From Galbula dea (taxonomy: Eukaryota > Chordata > Aves > Piciformes > Galbulidae): a stretch of 64,000 bases of DNA. A model generated the notes under the pieces. That model was not told the origin of the DNA, ran no database searches, and worked only from the letters and a program-made list of their open reading frames with translations. Both the position numbers and the translations under genes were made by a program. Location: contig VWZX01010570.1 in the NCBI GenBank assembly GCA_013399015.1, positions 248,001 to 312,000 on the forward strand, in the 5' to 3' direction. Below are positions 31,189-43,339 of this stretch, in pieces; the stretch's first letter is position 1, and each line of letters begins with the position of its first letter.

Positions 31189-34100
31189 CTGAAAAGAAAA
31201 TTATCATAATCATCAGATCAGGAACATACCATGTCTCAACAGTAAAATGTAATGCAAATGCAGATAAGTGGTTTCCCTAATGGATCAAAATGGATAAAAA
31301 TGGCATTGTCTAACAGGAATACTACTGGCAGTATACTACCTGCTCATTGTGCTTCTCTGGCATTACGTTGTTTCAAGAACAATGCCAAAACCATGTAAAA
31401 CTTAAGTTCAACAGCTTCAGAAAGCAGTTAGAACTTGATGAACTATTCTTGATACTACAGTGCCAAATCCCTGAGAAATACTGTGAAGGGTAAGTGGAGG
31501 GTGTGCTGGAGTGCCAGGACTGTTGCCTTCAATTCGATTCTTAAAAAAACGCAAGCTTAGTTGTAAGTTCCTTTCAGCCTTCTGGATAGCAGGGGGTGCA
31601 GATGGACCAGATGAGGCAACAATGGGAGCAGTCCATCATAGTTTTAGCTGGATCTGTCTGGATGCTGCAAGGATATTCCTTGAGTGGGCTGCTTGATGTA
31701 TACTTCCTCTGCATCAAGCAATATCACAGAATCATTATGGTTGGAAAGGACCCTCAAGATCTAGTCCACCTGATAGCCCTACACTACTCTTATCCCTAAA
31801 TCATCCCCTGAAGAACCACATCTATCCTCTTCTCAAAATACTCCAGGGATGGTGACTCCACCACCTCCCTGGGCAGCCTGATCACTTAGATTTTCTTGGA
31901 GAAAACAGCTGCCCACAAGTACTGTTGGTAGTGTAGTGACTGGATAAACCAAAGCAGTGTTGCTATTAAAAATCCTCAGGAAAAATCAGTCTGCCTACTG
32001 TTTACTTGACATTATTGCCTTTAAAATGGAAGCGGTTATGTAAACCTACTGCAGTGTACCATCCAGTACTAATTCAAGCATGTTAAGTTCTCCAAAGATC
32101 ATTGTTTTCTACTACTGCAGCTTTAAAATTATTTTCCTGAGAGCCTATTCTTAAAGCTGTTGCCAATTTTAGTGTTGGTGACAACAAAGACTTTACAGTT
32201 GCTATGCTGTGACTTTCAAAGGATTTTGTTTCTTTTAATACTGTCTCCATACAAAGGTACAGTTATGCAAATAGTCTAAAAATTGCATAAGGTAAAAACC
32301 TACATATTTCAATAGCATTCCAAACCCCAGTCATGTAGATTCTTCCCTAGTAACTTCTAAATTTGACTATTTATCTACAATTTAAATTTCACACAACCCT
32401 CCCAGAATAGAATCAGGGAAGAACCCTACAAACCAACCAGGCTGATGAGCAACTTGCCCTCATTTTCCCAGCCCTTCCCTGTTCCTGGGTAGTCCAGTAA
32501 AATTATCATCTGGAGCCAAAGACCTAATACTGCTTTTGCACTGAAACAATCTGGAAAAAATAAACCTCAAAACCCCCAGAATCAGAATGAAACTTGCAGG
32601 GATGGGTGGTTATAGTAGTACTGAAAACAGATTTCTAGCCTTTCTTACAAATACTACATCTAATCACATTAGTGATGATACACACACAGTGCCAAGCATG
32701 AGTCTTAAGATACAGATGATCTGTGTGCATTTAAGCAGCATCTTTTCTTACACTGGCAATTCTGCATTGCAAAACTGCTATGGAATACTATAATTTGCAG
32801 ATGCTACTCATAATACCTGGCATGACAGCAAAGTAAGGAAGCAAACAATTCCTTTCTAGCTGAATAAGCACTAAAGCACTTATTTGTATGTTGTCTCAAG
32901 ACAACACATTTTAAAACCTTTTTCAGAATTGAAACCTAGCAACAAGCCAAGCTTGTAAGACTATACTGCAGGACTGCAGGATTCAACCAGCACTACTTGG
33001 CTGAAGCTAAATGCAGTTAATTGTGCTGGATAGTAGAGGTGAATATGAAGAACTGATAGCTGAAATAGAGATGTTATATCAAAGTAGCAAGGCCTAAGCT
33101 GTTTGTCTTTACTTCCCTTGTGATTTATGCACTTGGGCTATGGGATTTTACTTGGCAATTGTCAGTAGAGGGCAGAAGCCTGGCATTTGACTCACAGCCA
33201 GCTTTGAGGGGTTCTGTATGTGGCAGAGACATCAGAACCAGGTAGTGGGATGTTATATTGAACCTATGCAAAGCAGTGACTGGCTGTATTATGCAAAATA
33301 AGTTTCTGACCAAGGCTCAGGCATGCTGTAGTTGGCAGTAAAGGTTGGCAAGAACAGCCTTCTAACCTTCTGTCCCAGGCTGCAGCACTAGCCTATGTGA
33401 TGAGGTCTACAACACGGTACTCCAAATCAAGGTAATATTACTAAGGTAGATCTTCAGAACTGTACATAGCAAGTGCAAGTCTGTTCTTATGGCTTAACAA
33501 CAAGCCAAGCTTTATGTGAAATAAGATTACACAGTATAAGGTCCAGCCCATGGACCAGAAGCAACACATGACAGCGTGTATGCTTACTGACTACAGTTTT
33601 CTTCACTTTCAGAATGCTTAAAAAAGCAAAGTGTTAAGTCACTGCAACATTCTCCAAGTAAAGGGAAAGGAACAGCAAAGCATTACAATCCTTCACAGTG
33701 CTAGCTCTTCCTCTTTGCTGTTGCCACTTTGACCAGTGGGTTACAGGAGCTGAAAGACATCAACTGCAAGCTATTGTGTGCATCACACCACAACAAAACC
33801 CACTAACTGCATTTATAAGACCAAGTGCACCTTGGTGTGAACAAGTAAGCTCAAACCCAATGCCTAGATGCTTCTAGAATCTACAGTTAAGTAAGGGAGC
33901 ATTCTGAGTTCATGAGTTAATAGCTTTTGGAAGTCTGAAAACAGGATTCTCCACAGGCAGCCTCTTTCTTTGAGGTTTGTTTTATCAGCTGATAGGCAAT
34001 GACGGTGAATAATTATTGGGGAAAATTAATTCAATTAATTATCAGTCTCAAATGCTCTAACATCCTAATGTTTCCTAGGTTCAGGTCAAGCCAACTGGGC

Positions 34101-37100
34101 AGATGATAATAGATGGTTCTGTTCCAGTGCTGCACACCAGTTAATTATATTGCCTTGTATAAGCAGTAATATTAGAGTGGCTCTATTCAGTTAAGATTTT
34201 TAAAATGAGTCACTACAAGGCAAATGCAGAAAGATGTGACCTATCCCAGAAGCACAGTATATGGCCCTAGTGTTCTAGTTTACCATAGCAGCACCCTAAA
34301 ATATTAAGGACTCTATAAAAGACCTTGCACTAAACCTCTGGTGTTTGACTATCTGATATGAAAAGCATCACTAAACTTAATACCAGTTTTGGCATCCTGA
34401 AACGTGTAAGGGCATTTGGGGCAAGATGAAGCACTACTGGATTGTCTCTACTACAAGCTGCTTTTCTATGTGTGAATAAAACTAATAATGGGTATTCTTC
34501 CTTAAAATGCAAATATGAGTTAGTGACATATGCTACAATTATATGAATAGTTTTGCATTTGTTTTAGCCTATTTTAAAAGTACTGGTCAAAACGAAAATT
34601 GGTCTTATAGCCTTAAGCTGCTCACTTAGAGCTGTACCATGAGCAAATATGCCTGACTGTGGGACCCATTAACCAAGGACTTATTCCTCAATGAAGGGCT
34701 CTAGTAAAAGTAGCATTACATGTGGATCTTCTCATATGCTTACATGAACTCTAATAGTGAAAGGCAGCTGACACTGAGTGGCTCATGATCTATAGCCTTT
34801 AATGCTCATACAGTTGCTACTTAAAGTTTAACATCTAGTCTAAATCTGCACCTATATACCTCTCAATTTTTCCCCCTAACAACAAGAGGCTTCAGCTGGG
34901 GAGAAGCTGACTTTAGAAATTAATATACTTTATTCCTCTCAGAGCACCTAAAGGAGTGACTTCTTACAATTGAACGATGTAATTCACCTTAAGCTGTCTT
35001 TGTAGCACAAGGCAGTTTCTGACTATGAAAGTGTCTGTACTGTTTGATCAGAATCAGTGCTGTGTGTGCATGCATTCTTGGCAACTTTAAGTGAAACTGA
35101 AGTAAAGAGCAGTTTAAGAGATGTGATTATCTCCATCTGTGAAATCAGGCTCATGGGTATGGTGAGATATTATGACTCCTCAAGTTCTGGAACTGATAGT
35201 CTGCTCCTGCTTGCAGTTTTTAGTTCCCATGTCCCTTTTGCTGGTAGCATATATAACTTCAGGTTTTCCTCTCTTGTTCTCAAACAGGCACTTAAAGTAT
35301 GCAGCAGTGTCAGTGCATGTTACATTCTAAACAGGCCTGAATAGGGCAATCTGAATACAGAAGGCCAGAGTAGCTGAAAACTGCAGTCTTAATTTCATAA
35401 ATGGTTTTCATGCTAAGAGCTCAAAATCTGTGTGTTCATGAGGCTGGTTTTACTATCATGATGAGTGACCAATTTCAAGGCCTCCTGCTCCAAGCAAGGG
35501 AGAAGAAAGGTGTAGGCAGGAGGTAGAACTGGTGCCTCCCAGGGAGCTGCTGGAGGAAGGAATGTTGCCACCCTCCACTGTGGGCCCAGAAATACCACTG
35601 ATAGTACACAGCTGAAAAGTATCTGGGTTTTTAGGTAATGGTCTTCCTTTACTGCACTTTGCAAGGGGTAAACATTCTGTGTACTGTCCGTAAACAGTGA
35701 CTTTGGTTGGTTGGCACTGTGAAGGGATGAACACAGCCAGACAAGATAAGGATGGCTTCTGTGAGCCATTACTGGCAGCCAGAAGCGGTGGGGTGGAAGG
35801 TGACATTATGAAGACTGTCAGACATACAGGAACCTTTTCTTTGCAGGAGCTTTGGACAACATCCTGCTCAGCAGATAGTATGCAGCTCTGTATTTCATGC
35901 TTCCTGTACCACTGTGATCAATAAAAACCTGTGGTCTATGCAAAATTACCAAAGTTACCTGCTAAATCTGAACAGGAGGTGGATAAGTAACACTCTCCTG
36001 TATCCATTATTCCTTGGAAGGAAATCTGGTACTAGGCCCTCACTTCCCAAGTTGTAACTTAAACAATACAGGAAATGGATATGAGTAGTAGCAGTGTTGT
36101 TTGTGTGGAGTCACTGTATTGGCTCTGAGCATGGTGCAGCAAGACCTAAGTGAATTTCCTTCTGTAAATTAGCATGTTATTTTGTTGAAGGGATGTCGAA
36201 ATAACTCTGGCAGGGACTGTAGTTTCCTGTGACCCAGCTTAACTGCTAGTCAATGCCTACTCTGAACTGTTAGATTTGTTTAACAATCTGAGATTCAGCA
36301 GCAGCATGCTTTTGATAGATGCTTTACATTATTTCAAATACAACAATGCAAGTGGGTTTGAATAGAGAAGGATCTCAATTCCAACACCTATTTAACTCTT
36401 TCATATAATAAAGTCAAAAGAAAACAACTGACAAGTGTGTTAAGATGTGAAAGCATTCTGGCCTTCTCTGAGACTGTAAATCAGTGTCCTTCTAGCAATG
36501 GAGAGTTGTATGTGGAGAGGAATAGGTAACAAAATACGCTAAGCTATCTTGTGGGCTATTTCTCCTAATGAGACTTGTCCAATCACTAAATGCAATATAC
36601 TGCTCCCCCTCAAATTTTTGTCAATTTAATGGCTAAAATCTCTGACTCAAAGAAATGATGGGACTCTGTGCTCAATAGATTTGGTCCTGAAAAGATTTTT
36701 CTTAACATGAAAACTGTGTTGCTTGCATTCAAAGTTGGAGTATGTGAACTGAACCAGGATGATGGAAGAGCAAAGTGCATACCTGCAGGCATAACCTCTC
36801 TCCAGCTCTCTGGTAAGAGAAGCAATACCAGTCCCCTGCAGTCATACTTTATACTGTCATGAGAAAGGCCACCTTGGCCTTGCCCACTGAGGCAGTTTCT
36901 GTGGATAATAAACAGACTGCTTGTGAACAAGCTGAAAGCTTGTACCAGGGACATGGGAAAACAAATACTACTGAAGTCCATTCTTGTTCTAAGTCTTTCT
37001 CTACTCTCCATGGGATGCCTAAATATGTGAGGGTTTAAATGCTGTGGTAGAGAGGTCAAAAGCTATAGCTTTTCCTGTGAGATTAAGATGCTTAATACCA

Positions 37101-40100
37101 AAAGCAGCATTTACCTGACACTGTCATCTTTTAGTTTTCTGGCTGCTTGTTTGGATAACTTAATCTGCAAGTCCAACCTCTGTAGAAAATCTTTGGCAGA
37201 TAGTTCTTCTGGTGCAGTAGACTGAATGTCAGGCTCTTGAGGACTGGGAGAAGAACTACTTTCTTCCTGAACTGTCACTAGTCCTTCATCACAAGAAGGG
37301 GAGCTGTCAACAGTTTCATTCTCAGGAGACTCCAGTGAATTAAGTCCATTGAACAGTAATGGTTTCTCTGATATAACAGGAATATTCAGGGTTTTCCTCA
37401 GAAATATACAGTCATTAGTGAACAGTTTATTTGCCCTCTTTATTTGTTCCATCTGAAAAAGATAGGAAAAACATAAGTTACTAGGTTTTGGCAAAGTAAA
37501 AAGTACTAATTTTCTGCAGAAGTACAATAACCTTCAGTTAAAAGAAATCTATACTTTCTTTGTAGCAGCAATGACTTCAGGAAAGGATTTATTTTTTTAT
37601 TCAAAGTGACTTCAGAGTGTCTATCTTAGCCTTAACTCAACACTCTAGCTTCTTCCTTTCATGTAGACTTGACTCCAAAATACTGTGTCTTTCTAAAGTC
37701 TTGCACTATGTAAAGACTCTCTGGGAGAGCTGGAAGGTGATGCTTCAATAGCTGATAAATAATGCACTGTACTGCTGTTCTCTATCCTACTTTACTGTAA
37801 CTCTACCTTTTGGTTATTCCTCCCTAAAGTACCTTTGAAATACCTTCTTGTGGCATCTGGAAGACTCTGTACTGAGTAACACTGAAATGGGAAATACCTG
37901 CTTTTAGAAAGAACATCCCTCAGCCTTGAGCAGGTTAGCTGATATGCATAATATATACTTCTACAACTCAGTATGACTCATGTTCATAGGTACATGGAGA
38001 GCAGGATTTGACACTAGTTTTTTTAGTAGTAGGATGACCCAATGAATTTTTGTTAGCTACAGACCTATAAAAGTGAAAGTATGTGCTAAAGCCTTTGCTC
38101 TTAATCCTTACACTGAAACTGTACTAAAGCATAAACTACTGAACTAATCCATCAAAATTGCTTCTACTGACAATGAAACAAACAGCCCTCTTCCCCCTTC
38201 CCTCCAAAGGGATACCTTCATATGATGGAAAACAGCAGTCCAACTGAACCATAAATATGACATTAACCCTGAATTCTGTGTTAATTTACCCAGTGGTGTT
38301 CAACTGAAGATCTAATGAACACAAGCCATACAAGATTAATGGACAGTACCTGGGGGGAGGGGCAAAGGGCAGAGGATGAGACCAAACAAAGCACATTGAT
38401 CATGCTCTCTCCCCCAACATTTCCACCCATCTTAAATTGCCTGTGCTGTGGCATGCCAAGGCAGGCACTGGACAGGGTATCTCTTGCTGCTAAGTAACTC
38501 CCAGTGAGGAAAACCACAGCGGGGAAACTTCTAAGGACAGTAACACTGGAAGCAGTGGCAGCCAAAGATAATTCCGATGTTTCCATTACAGCAACTCTCA
38601 CTTCTAGTTAAGTATACAAGATGCAGGAAGCAAATGTAATGACTCTTGAGGAAGTCAGGCCTTGTCACTGTGTGAACACATAAGATTCTTCATTTTGCTT
38701 GCATACATTTCTACCCTAGGCTGAAACCCAGTAAAGCAGAAACACAATGACTGCTTTCAGCTAACTTGGCATTGCCCTTAGGGACACTTCATGTCAGTTT
38801 AACCTTCTCAATTGAAATCCATAATAATGCAGCTCTGGTTTCTTAAGCAGAATACTAGAATAAATGAAATGTTTAAACCCCCTGCATTTATACTTCAAAT
38901 GCATCATTAGCACAGCAAAAGCTTATTAAACTCATACTATGAACAAAGTTTATAGTTTACAAGTTAAGCCTATTTTTTTTCAGACTGTATAGGTTAGAGC
39001 TAAAACTTCACTTTAGCTGAAAGGGAGTTGTGACATGTTTACAAATGCCTTTTTTTCTAGAAAGCTGTTTTAGTAATCTATGTATGTTCTTCACTTACTG
39101 CAAGTGAGCAAAACCACTTCTGAATGAAGAACAACATAGCTAAGTCAGACACTTTATTCATTATGGAAAGCACTGCCAAAAAGAATTCAAATGAATCTAA
39201 TGAGCAGGTCAGGCCACTCTGCTATGCCCCTGTAGTGAGCAAAACTGTTTTAATGTGGACCAACATAAATCCAAAATGCCACTAACTGTGTTGCCAACAA
39301 GAGTTGTCAAAAGTGGCTTAATCTTTCCTAAGGGAAAATAGACTTCTAACCCTTCCCACAGCAAAGGCTGAAGGCTTTAGTATGTATTTTGGAACTAGAG
39401 AAGGAAAGGAAGCCCCTTCAGGCAGAGCCTATTAATTTGGGACTCCACTGTACCCCTTCTGGAAGGCGCTCTTTGATGTGAAAGCACCACTGACTGTGTA
39501 CTAATACTGTGCTGTTAGCTATGCTCATCAGCTGCTTGGCCCAAGCAGTTTTGCATATTGGGACTACTGAAGCTGCATAGAGATGTCAGCTGACCCTAGA
39601 TAAGGTGGAATGAAGATAGGGTAAGTGAGGTCCTTCCCAGGGAATGGTAGTGTTAGGGCCTGCTGGTAGCCCCTACTGGACTCTGCAAATCTTAGGCTGG
39701 CATAAACCTCTCAACATTTTCAACTGAAGTAAATGTTCTTATCTACAGGAAGTGAAAAGAAAAGCAGCAACACTCTCAAATCAGTTGTAAATCACTGCAA
39801 GGCTGGTAGGTAGATTACAATGGAAGAATTTGAAACACTGAAGCTACTTGATGAAACACTTTCTTCTTGAATTATACAACTGTTTTGGTTGGAAGAGATC
39901 TTTTAAGATCCAAGTCCAACTGTTAACCCAACACTGCCAGGTCGCCACTAAACCATGTACCTCTGCAACACATCTTCGTGTCTTTAAAATCTCCCCAGGG
40001 TTGGTGACTCCACTGCCATGGGCAGCCTGTTCCAGGGTTTGACAAACCATTCAGGGAAGAAACTGTTCCTAATATCAAACATAAACCTCCACTGCTGCAA

Positions 40101-41189
40101 CTTGAAGCTGTTTCCTCTTTTCTATTGCTTGTTAATTGGGAGAAGAGCCTGACCTCCACCTTGCTACAATCTCCTTTCAAGTAGCTGTAGAGTGATAAGG
40201 TCTCCCCTGACCCTTCTCTTCTCCAAGCTAAACAACCCCAGTTCCCCCAGCTGCTCCTTGTAAAACTTGTGGTCTAGGCTCTTTACTAGTTTTGTTTTGT
40301 TGCTGCTCTTTGGATATGCTCCAGCACCTCGATGTGCTTTCTGTAGTGAGTTGCCCAAAACTGAACCCTGTATTTGAGATGTCACCTCAACAGTGCTGAG
40401 TAAAAGGAAGAATAATTCTTTAGTAGGTCTAAGGAAGTGGTTGTTCCTGTGTTGAGGATCTTGTTAAGGCTTCTGTGTCAAACCCAAAGTGATTGTCAAG
40501 TTTAATGATATTTTTTTAACCTGAAGTAAGTGTAGTGGTAGACTGCCAAGTAGGCACAGGTTTACTTGGTGGGATGAAGTACATCTCCCTCCCCAAAGAC
40601 GACTGGCCAGGCCCTTGAGCCCAGACCCTGCCAGCTTCACACCTATGCCCTGTCTAGGGCAGTGCAAGCTTCAGCCATTTACCGTCAGAACTGGGCACTG
40701 ACCCCTCCAAGCAGGTCAGATGTCAGCACTGCAAATATTGAAACTAGAACTAGCACTGTGACCAAGGTAAGAACCGAATCTTACGCCTATCATGTGTAGG
40801 AAATTTAAGTTCCTCCTGTAGTCTCTCGGCTGTTTTCCATTTGCAGTGCTGCTTCTCCTTTGGGCCTAGACTACTGCATGCCGCTGTTACGGGAGCCGGC
40901 CGCCGCTACCTGCCCCGCAGCACCCGGGGCCGAGCCCCTCCCCGTTCAGTGTCCCCGGGCTGGCAGTCGGCCCCGGCGCCGCTCGCCTTACCGTGACGCC
41001 GTACTTGAGGGCGATGCCCTGCAGCGTGTCCCCAGAGCTAAGCCGGTGCTCCACATAGCGCTCGGCCAGCGGCGCCGCCACGCTCGCCGTGCTGCCGTAC
41101 GAGCGGGCCTTGGTTCGGGCCAGCCGCTGCGACAGCTCGGCCTCCGACTCCGGCCCGCCCGGCGGCTCCTCCCGCAGCGACTCAGCCAT
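31137..41189 (-). CDS. LYSMD2: LysM and putative peptidoglycan-binding domain-containing 2, complete
   Basis: Three coding exons on the - strand (41189-40992, 37452-37115, 31188-31137) join in phase to 588 nt, or 195 aa plus stop. The human protein is about 215 aa; the difference is a shorter N-terminus. One LysM domain covers residues about 45-90 (VEHRLSSGDTLQGIALKYGV... KLFTNDCIFLRKTLNIPV) and is split by intron 1. An acidic, serine-rich middle follows, then the conserved SAKDFLQRLDLQIKLSKQAARKLK helix and the ending PYATSSYHQ, where mammals read PYATSLYHS. There is no signal peptide or membrane segment, so it is probably an intracellular protein. LysM domains bind N-acetylglucosamine polymers in bacteria, but no ligand is established for this animal protein. 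The gene converges on SCG3, the same neighbour as in mammals. Confidence 0.95.
31720..31892 (-). mobile_element. CR1 LINE 3' end in LYSMD2 intron 2
   Basis: It begins ACAGAATCATTATGGTTGG and continues with AAGGACCCTCAAGATCTAG and ATGGTGACTCCACCACCTCC, the reverse complement of a CR1 3' end. It is the same subfamily as the copy at 50.03-50.19 kb, which lies in the opposite orientation. It is 5'-truncated and in sense with LYSMD2. Confidence 0.92.
34008..34048. promoter_or_regulatory. TAAT-core cluster (possible homeodomain sites)
   Basis: Several ATTA/TAAT cores fall within about 40 bp (AATAATTATTGG, AAATTAATTCAATTAATTAT) in repeat-free intron DNA of LYSMD2. Such clusters occur in enhancers but also by chance in AT-rich DNA. 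Confidence 0.2.
37115..37452 (-). CDS. LYSMD2: LYSMD2 coding exon 2: second half of LysM and linker
   Basis: A 338-nt exon starting MEQIKRANKLFTNDCIFLRK, continuing through ISEKPLLFNGLNSLESPENE and an acidic, serine-rich linker to QIKLSKQAARKLKDDSV. The ATG here is an internal methionine, not the start: it is preceded by the acceptor ttttcag, and the mammalian protein has ...GVTMEQIKRANKL. The donor is TCAG|gtaaat and the exon leaves phase 2. Confidence 0.95.
37453..40991 (-). other. LYSMD2 intron 1
   Basis: About 3.5 kb, interrupting the LysM domain after ...KYGVT. It holds a long CR1 fragment (39868-40535); the rest shows no gene. Confidence 0.7.
39868..40535 (-). mobile_element. CR1 LINE, about 670-bp 3' fragment in LYSMD2 intron 1
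   Basis: It starts at the 3' end (TTTTGGTTGGAAGAGATCTT, AAGTCCAACTGTTAACCC). It continues through GGGCAGCCTGTTCCAGGG and AGCTAAACAACCCCAGTTCC to GCCCAAAACTGAACCCTGTA, all reverse-complement CR1 words. The - strand reads ELGLFSLEKRRVRGDLITLQ, typical of the degraded C-terminal end of the CR1 reverse transcriptase frame, but stops and shifts break it. It is the longest CR1 copy in the window. Confidence 0.92.
40992..41189 (-). CDS. LYSMD2: LYSMD2 coding exon 1
   Basis: A 198-nt exon with 66 codons: MAESLREEPPGGPESEAELS, QRLARTKARSYGSTASVAAP, then the first half of LysM (YVEHRLSSGDTLQGIALKYG). The start at 41189 is chosen for its good Kozak context (gcATGg) and match to the mammalian MADSS...LREG beginning. 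An in-frame ATG at 41378 with no stop between would add 63 residues, but it lies within an NRF1-like promoter motif. The donor is ACG|gtaagg. Confidence 0.92.
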
Positions 41190-41373
41190 GCTCCCGCCGT
41201 GCCTCAGCGATCGCGGACCCGCGCCGGCTCCGCAGGCGCCGTTGTACCCCGGGGCATAGCGCACCGCCCCCGCCCGCTCAGGCGCCGCCCGCCCGGCGGC
41301 GGCGACAGCTGAGGTCCGGCTAGGCTGGCAGCAGGCCCGCGGCGCCGCATTCGCCGATAGCAGCAGAAGAGAC

Positions 41374-41383
41374 CGCATGCGCG
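41374..41383. promoter_or_regulatory. NRF1-like site
   Basis: CGCATGCGCG contains the palindromic GCATGC core flanked by CG, close to the NRF1 consensus. A second, weaker version (GCGCCTGCGCA) lies about 45 bp upstream relative to LYSMD2. Both lie at the outer edge of the CpG island, where promoter factors are expected. Confidence 0.55.
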
Positions 41384-41747
41384 GGGGACAGGAGGCAGGC
41401 GCGCTGGCAGCATAGTACCGCGCCTGCGCAGTGGAGGGTTCATTCCCCCTTCCCCGAGGTGTGCCGGGGCTTTGGAAGATGCTAATAGCTGTTTCGGAGT
41501 AGGCAGGCTGGCGAGGAATTCACATTCTCCTAGAGAAATGCTGTTTCGTTTCCGCGTCTCGGTTTGTGGCCTCCATGCAGACCATGTGTATGTCCTGTGC
41601 TGCTGCTGCCCCCGCTTAGGTCCCGAGGCCTCATCGCGGGGTTGGGAGTACAAAGCAGTGGAAACACAAACGCGGGAGTGTCTTCTGTCCACGGGGACTT
41701 GAATCACATGTCAAGGAAAAGGGATACATGTCGTTGTGCTCGCTCCC

Positions 41748-42037
41748 AGAATCATAGAATGGTGGGGGTTGGAGGAGAGCTCTGGGGACCATCTAGCCAA
41801 ACATCCCTGCTAAAGCAGGTTCAACTAGAGCCGGTTGCACAGGATCACATCCAGGCAGGTTTTGAATCTCTTCAGAGAAGGAGACTTCACAAACTCTTCG
41901 GGCTGCCTGTTCCACTTCTGTGACACCCTCAAAGAAAAGATTTTCTTTCTATTTAGGTGGAGCTTCCTGTGTCCATGTTCGTGCCCATTGCCCCTTGTCC
42001 AGTCACGGGGCACTAACTGAAAAGAGACTAGTCACAA
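41748..42037 (-). mobile_element. CR1 LINE 3' end beside the LYSMD2 promoter
   Basis: It starts AGAATCATAGAATGGTGGGG and continues with ACATCCAGGCAGGTTTTGAA, CGGGCTGCCTGTTCCACTTC and GTGCCCATTGCCCCTTGTCC, all characteristic of reverse-complement CR1. The - strand retains traces of the FVKSPSLKRFKTCLD frame. It sits about 280 bp outside the CpG island. Confidence 0.92.
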
Positions 42038-42307
42038 AAATCTGTACCACTGCTGTAGAAACTTCTACCTGTCATGAACAAGCAAGCACAGAGTGCTCCT
42101 GGCTGTTGAGACTTCAACCCGTTTGTCAGCTGCAGTCTCAGTAATGCACAGTTTTTCGTTGTCTGAGAAGCAAAGAGAATGTAAAAAGAATGAGTTTGGG
42201 CATAAGTGCACCAATATAAAAGTGTGGTAATTATGCTAGATTTATTAGAACACTAAGTGGGAAAATCAAGAGGGGGGCATTTCCTGACTAATAGCATATG
42301 TCTTAGA

Positions 42308-42425
42308 ATATCCATGCTATTTCCCAGTGTCCAAGCTAAACTTCCCTTGATGCAACCTGACACTGATTCCTTTTCTCCTGTTGCTTGTTACCTGGGACAA
42401 CAGACTGTAGGCAATGGGTAGATCA
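42308..42425 (-). mobile_element. Older CR1 fragment
   Basis: CCCAGTGTCCAAGCTAAACT, CCCTTGATGCAACCTGACAC and GTTGCTTGTTACCTGGGACA match internal 3' CR1 words in reverse complement. It lacks the terminal end and may be an older copy cut off from, or independent of, the element at 41.75 kb. Confidence 0.65.
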
Positions 42426-42429
42426 GGGC

Positions 42430-43330
42430 AGTGCAAGAGATTATATAAATTGATGGCAAGAAAAGGTTCACTTTAATTTTTCTGCAGTCTACAATATATT
42501 TGAGAAGATGGAGGCTCTCCTGGGGATGTCCAGTGGAGTTTATACCAGCTATAGAAAGAGAGCACTAAATTGTGACATCTCTGTTCTTTCAATTTCTTGT
42601 GGAACAACTTGATCTGCTAAGCTGCATCAGCAATTCAGCTGTGACCCACCTTGGGAAAGAGCCAAGCTGCAGGTCAGCATTTATGAAAAATGTCTACTGT
42701 GCACGCAGTGTGGAGTCATGGCTCAGCTTCAGCCTTCTTGGGCTGATCAATGGATGTTACAAACATCTGGATGCCTGCCTAGAGCTGGAATTACTCACAC
42801 CAGTTACTTCAGCTAAAGTGGCTTTTAGTAAAGGAGAGCTGCAGCTCAATAAAATGGAAATGTTTAACCTTACTGGTACAATGAGCTGGGCTTGCAATAC
42901 CAATTAGTTTGGAAACGCTTGACAGGTGCACTATTAGACTATTATTCCCTCTAATGTTATCTTAAACTCTATTTCTATGCAGAGTGTGTGTAATAGGCTT
43001 TACATCAGCTGTCACAACTCTGAGAACAGCAGAAGCATCCCTTGCATCAGTATAAAGATACCACAGATATTTAATGCTGAAAGCTTTTTTTTTTAGTAAT
43101 AAACCTTTTCAAGGATGCATATGAGTTGTTTGTTTTCTAGAGTTGCTGGATTGTCTTCACTTTCCATCAGCCATTTGTGGAGATGTTTATTTCTTAACTC
43201 AAAATCCATATTATAGCCAGAGGAACATTTGGATCTGCAATGTTGCTAAGGTACTTAATTTGATTAGCTGTCTGCATTTTCTCTACATGATGTGAATGCC
43301 CTCTAGACCAAATACTGAGTGTTAAGGGTC
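42430..43330. other. Unassigned region right of LYSMD2
   Basis: No gene is recognised. An open frame of about 110 codons (42572-42907, + strand) resembles no protein I know and lacks splice or promoter context, so it is treated as chance. Confidence 0.5.
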
Positions 43331-43339
43331 AGGGATCAC

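Larger units (their letters stand above)
31189..37114 (-). other. LYSMD2 intron 2
   Basis: About 5.9 kb. It contains a CR1 tail (31720-31892) and a TAAT-rich cluster near 34.01-34.05 kb. Open frames at 35.4-35.8 and 36.6-37.1 kb have no recognisable protein content. Confidence 0.65.
40870..41470 (-). promoter_or_regulatory. LYSMD2: CpG-island promoter of LYSMD2
   Basis: A sharply bounded GC- and CpG-rich block of about 600 bp around coding exon 1. It has no TATA box but has NRF1-like motifs at 41374-41383 and 41419-41432, typical of a housekeeping promoter. Transcription probably starts between about 41210 and 41400. A divergent transcript toward the right is possible but unsupported. Confidence 0.8.

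Noticed and set aside
35413..35806. Two overlapping - strand open frames in LYSMD2 intron 2
   Set aside because: No domain or family resemblance, and overlapping frames suggest absence of stops by chance.
36610..37059. - strand open frame of 149 codons just downstream of LYSMD2 exon 2
   Set aside because: It lies past a good donor site and resembles no part of LYSMD2; exon 3 at 31.1 kb gives the correct conserved C-terminus.
42572..42907. + strand open frame of 111 codons right of LYSMD2
   Set aside because: Not similar to any protein I know, no splice or promoter context, and not a tropomodulin.
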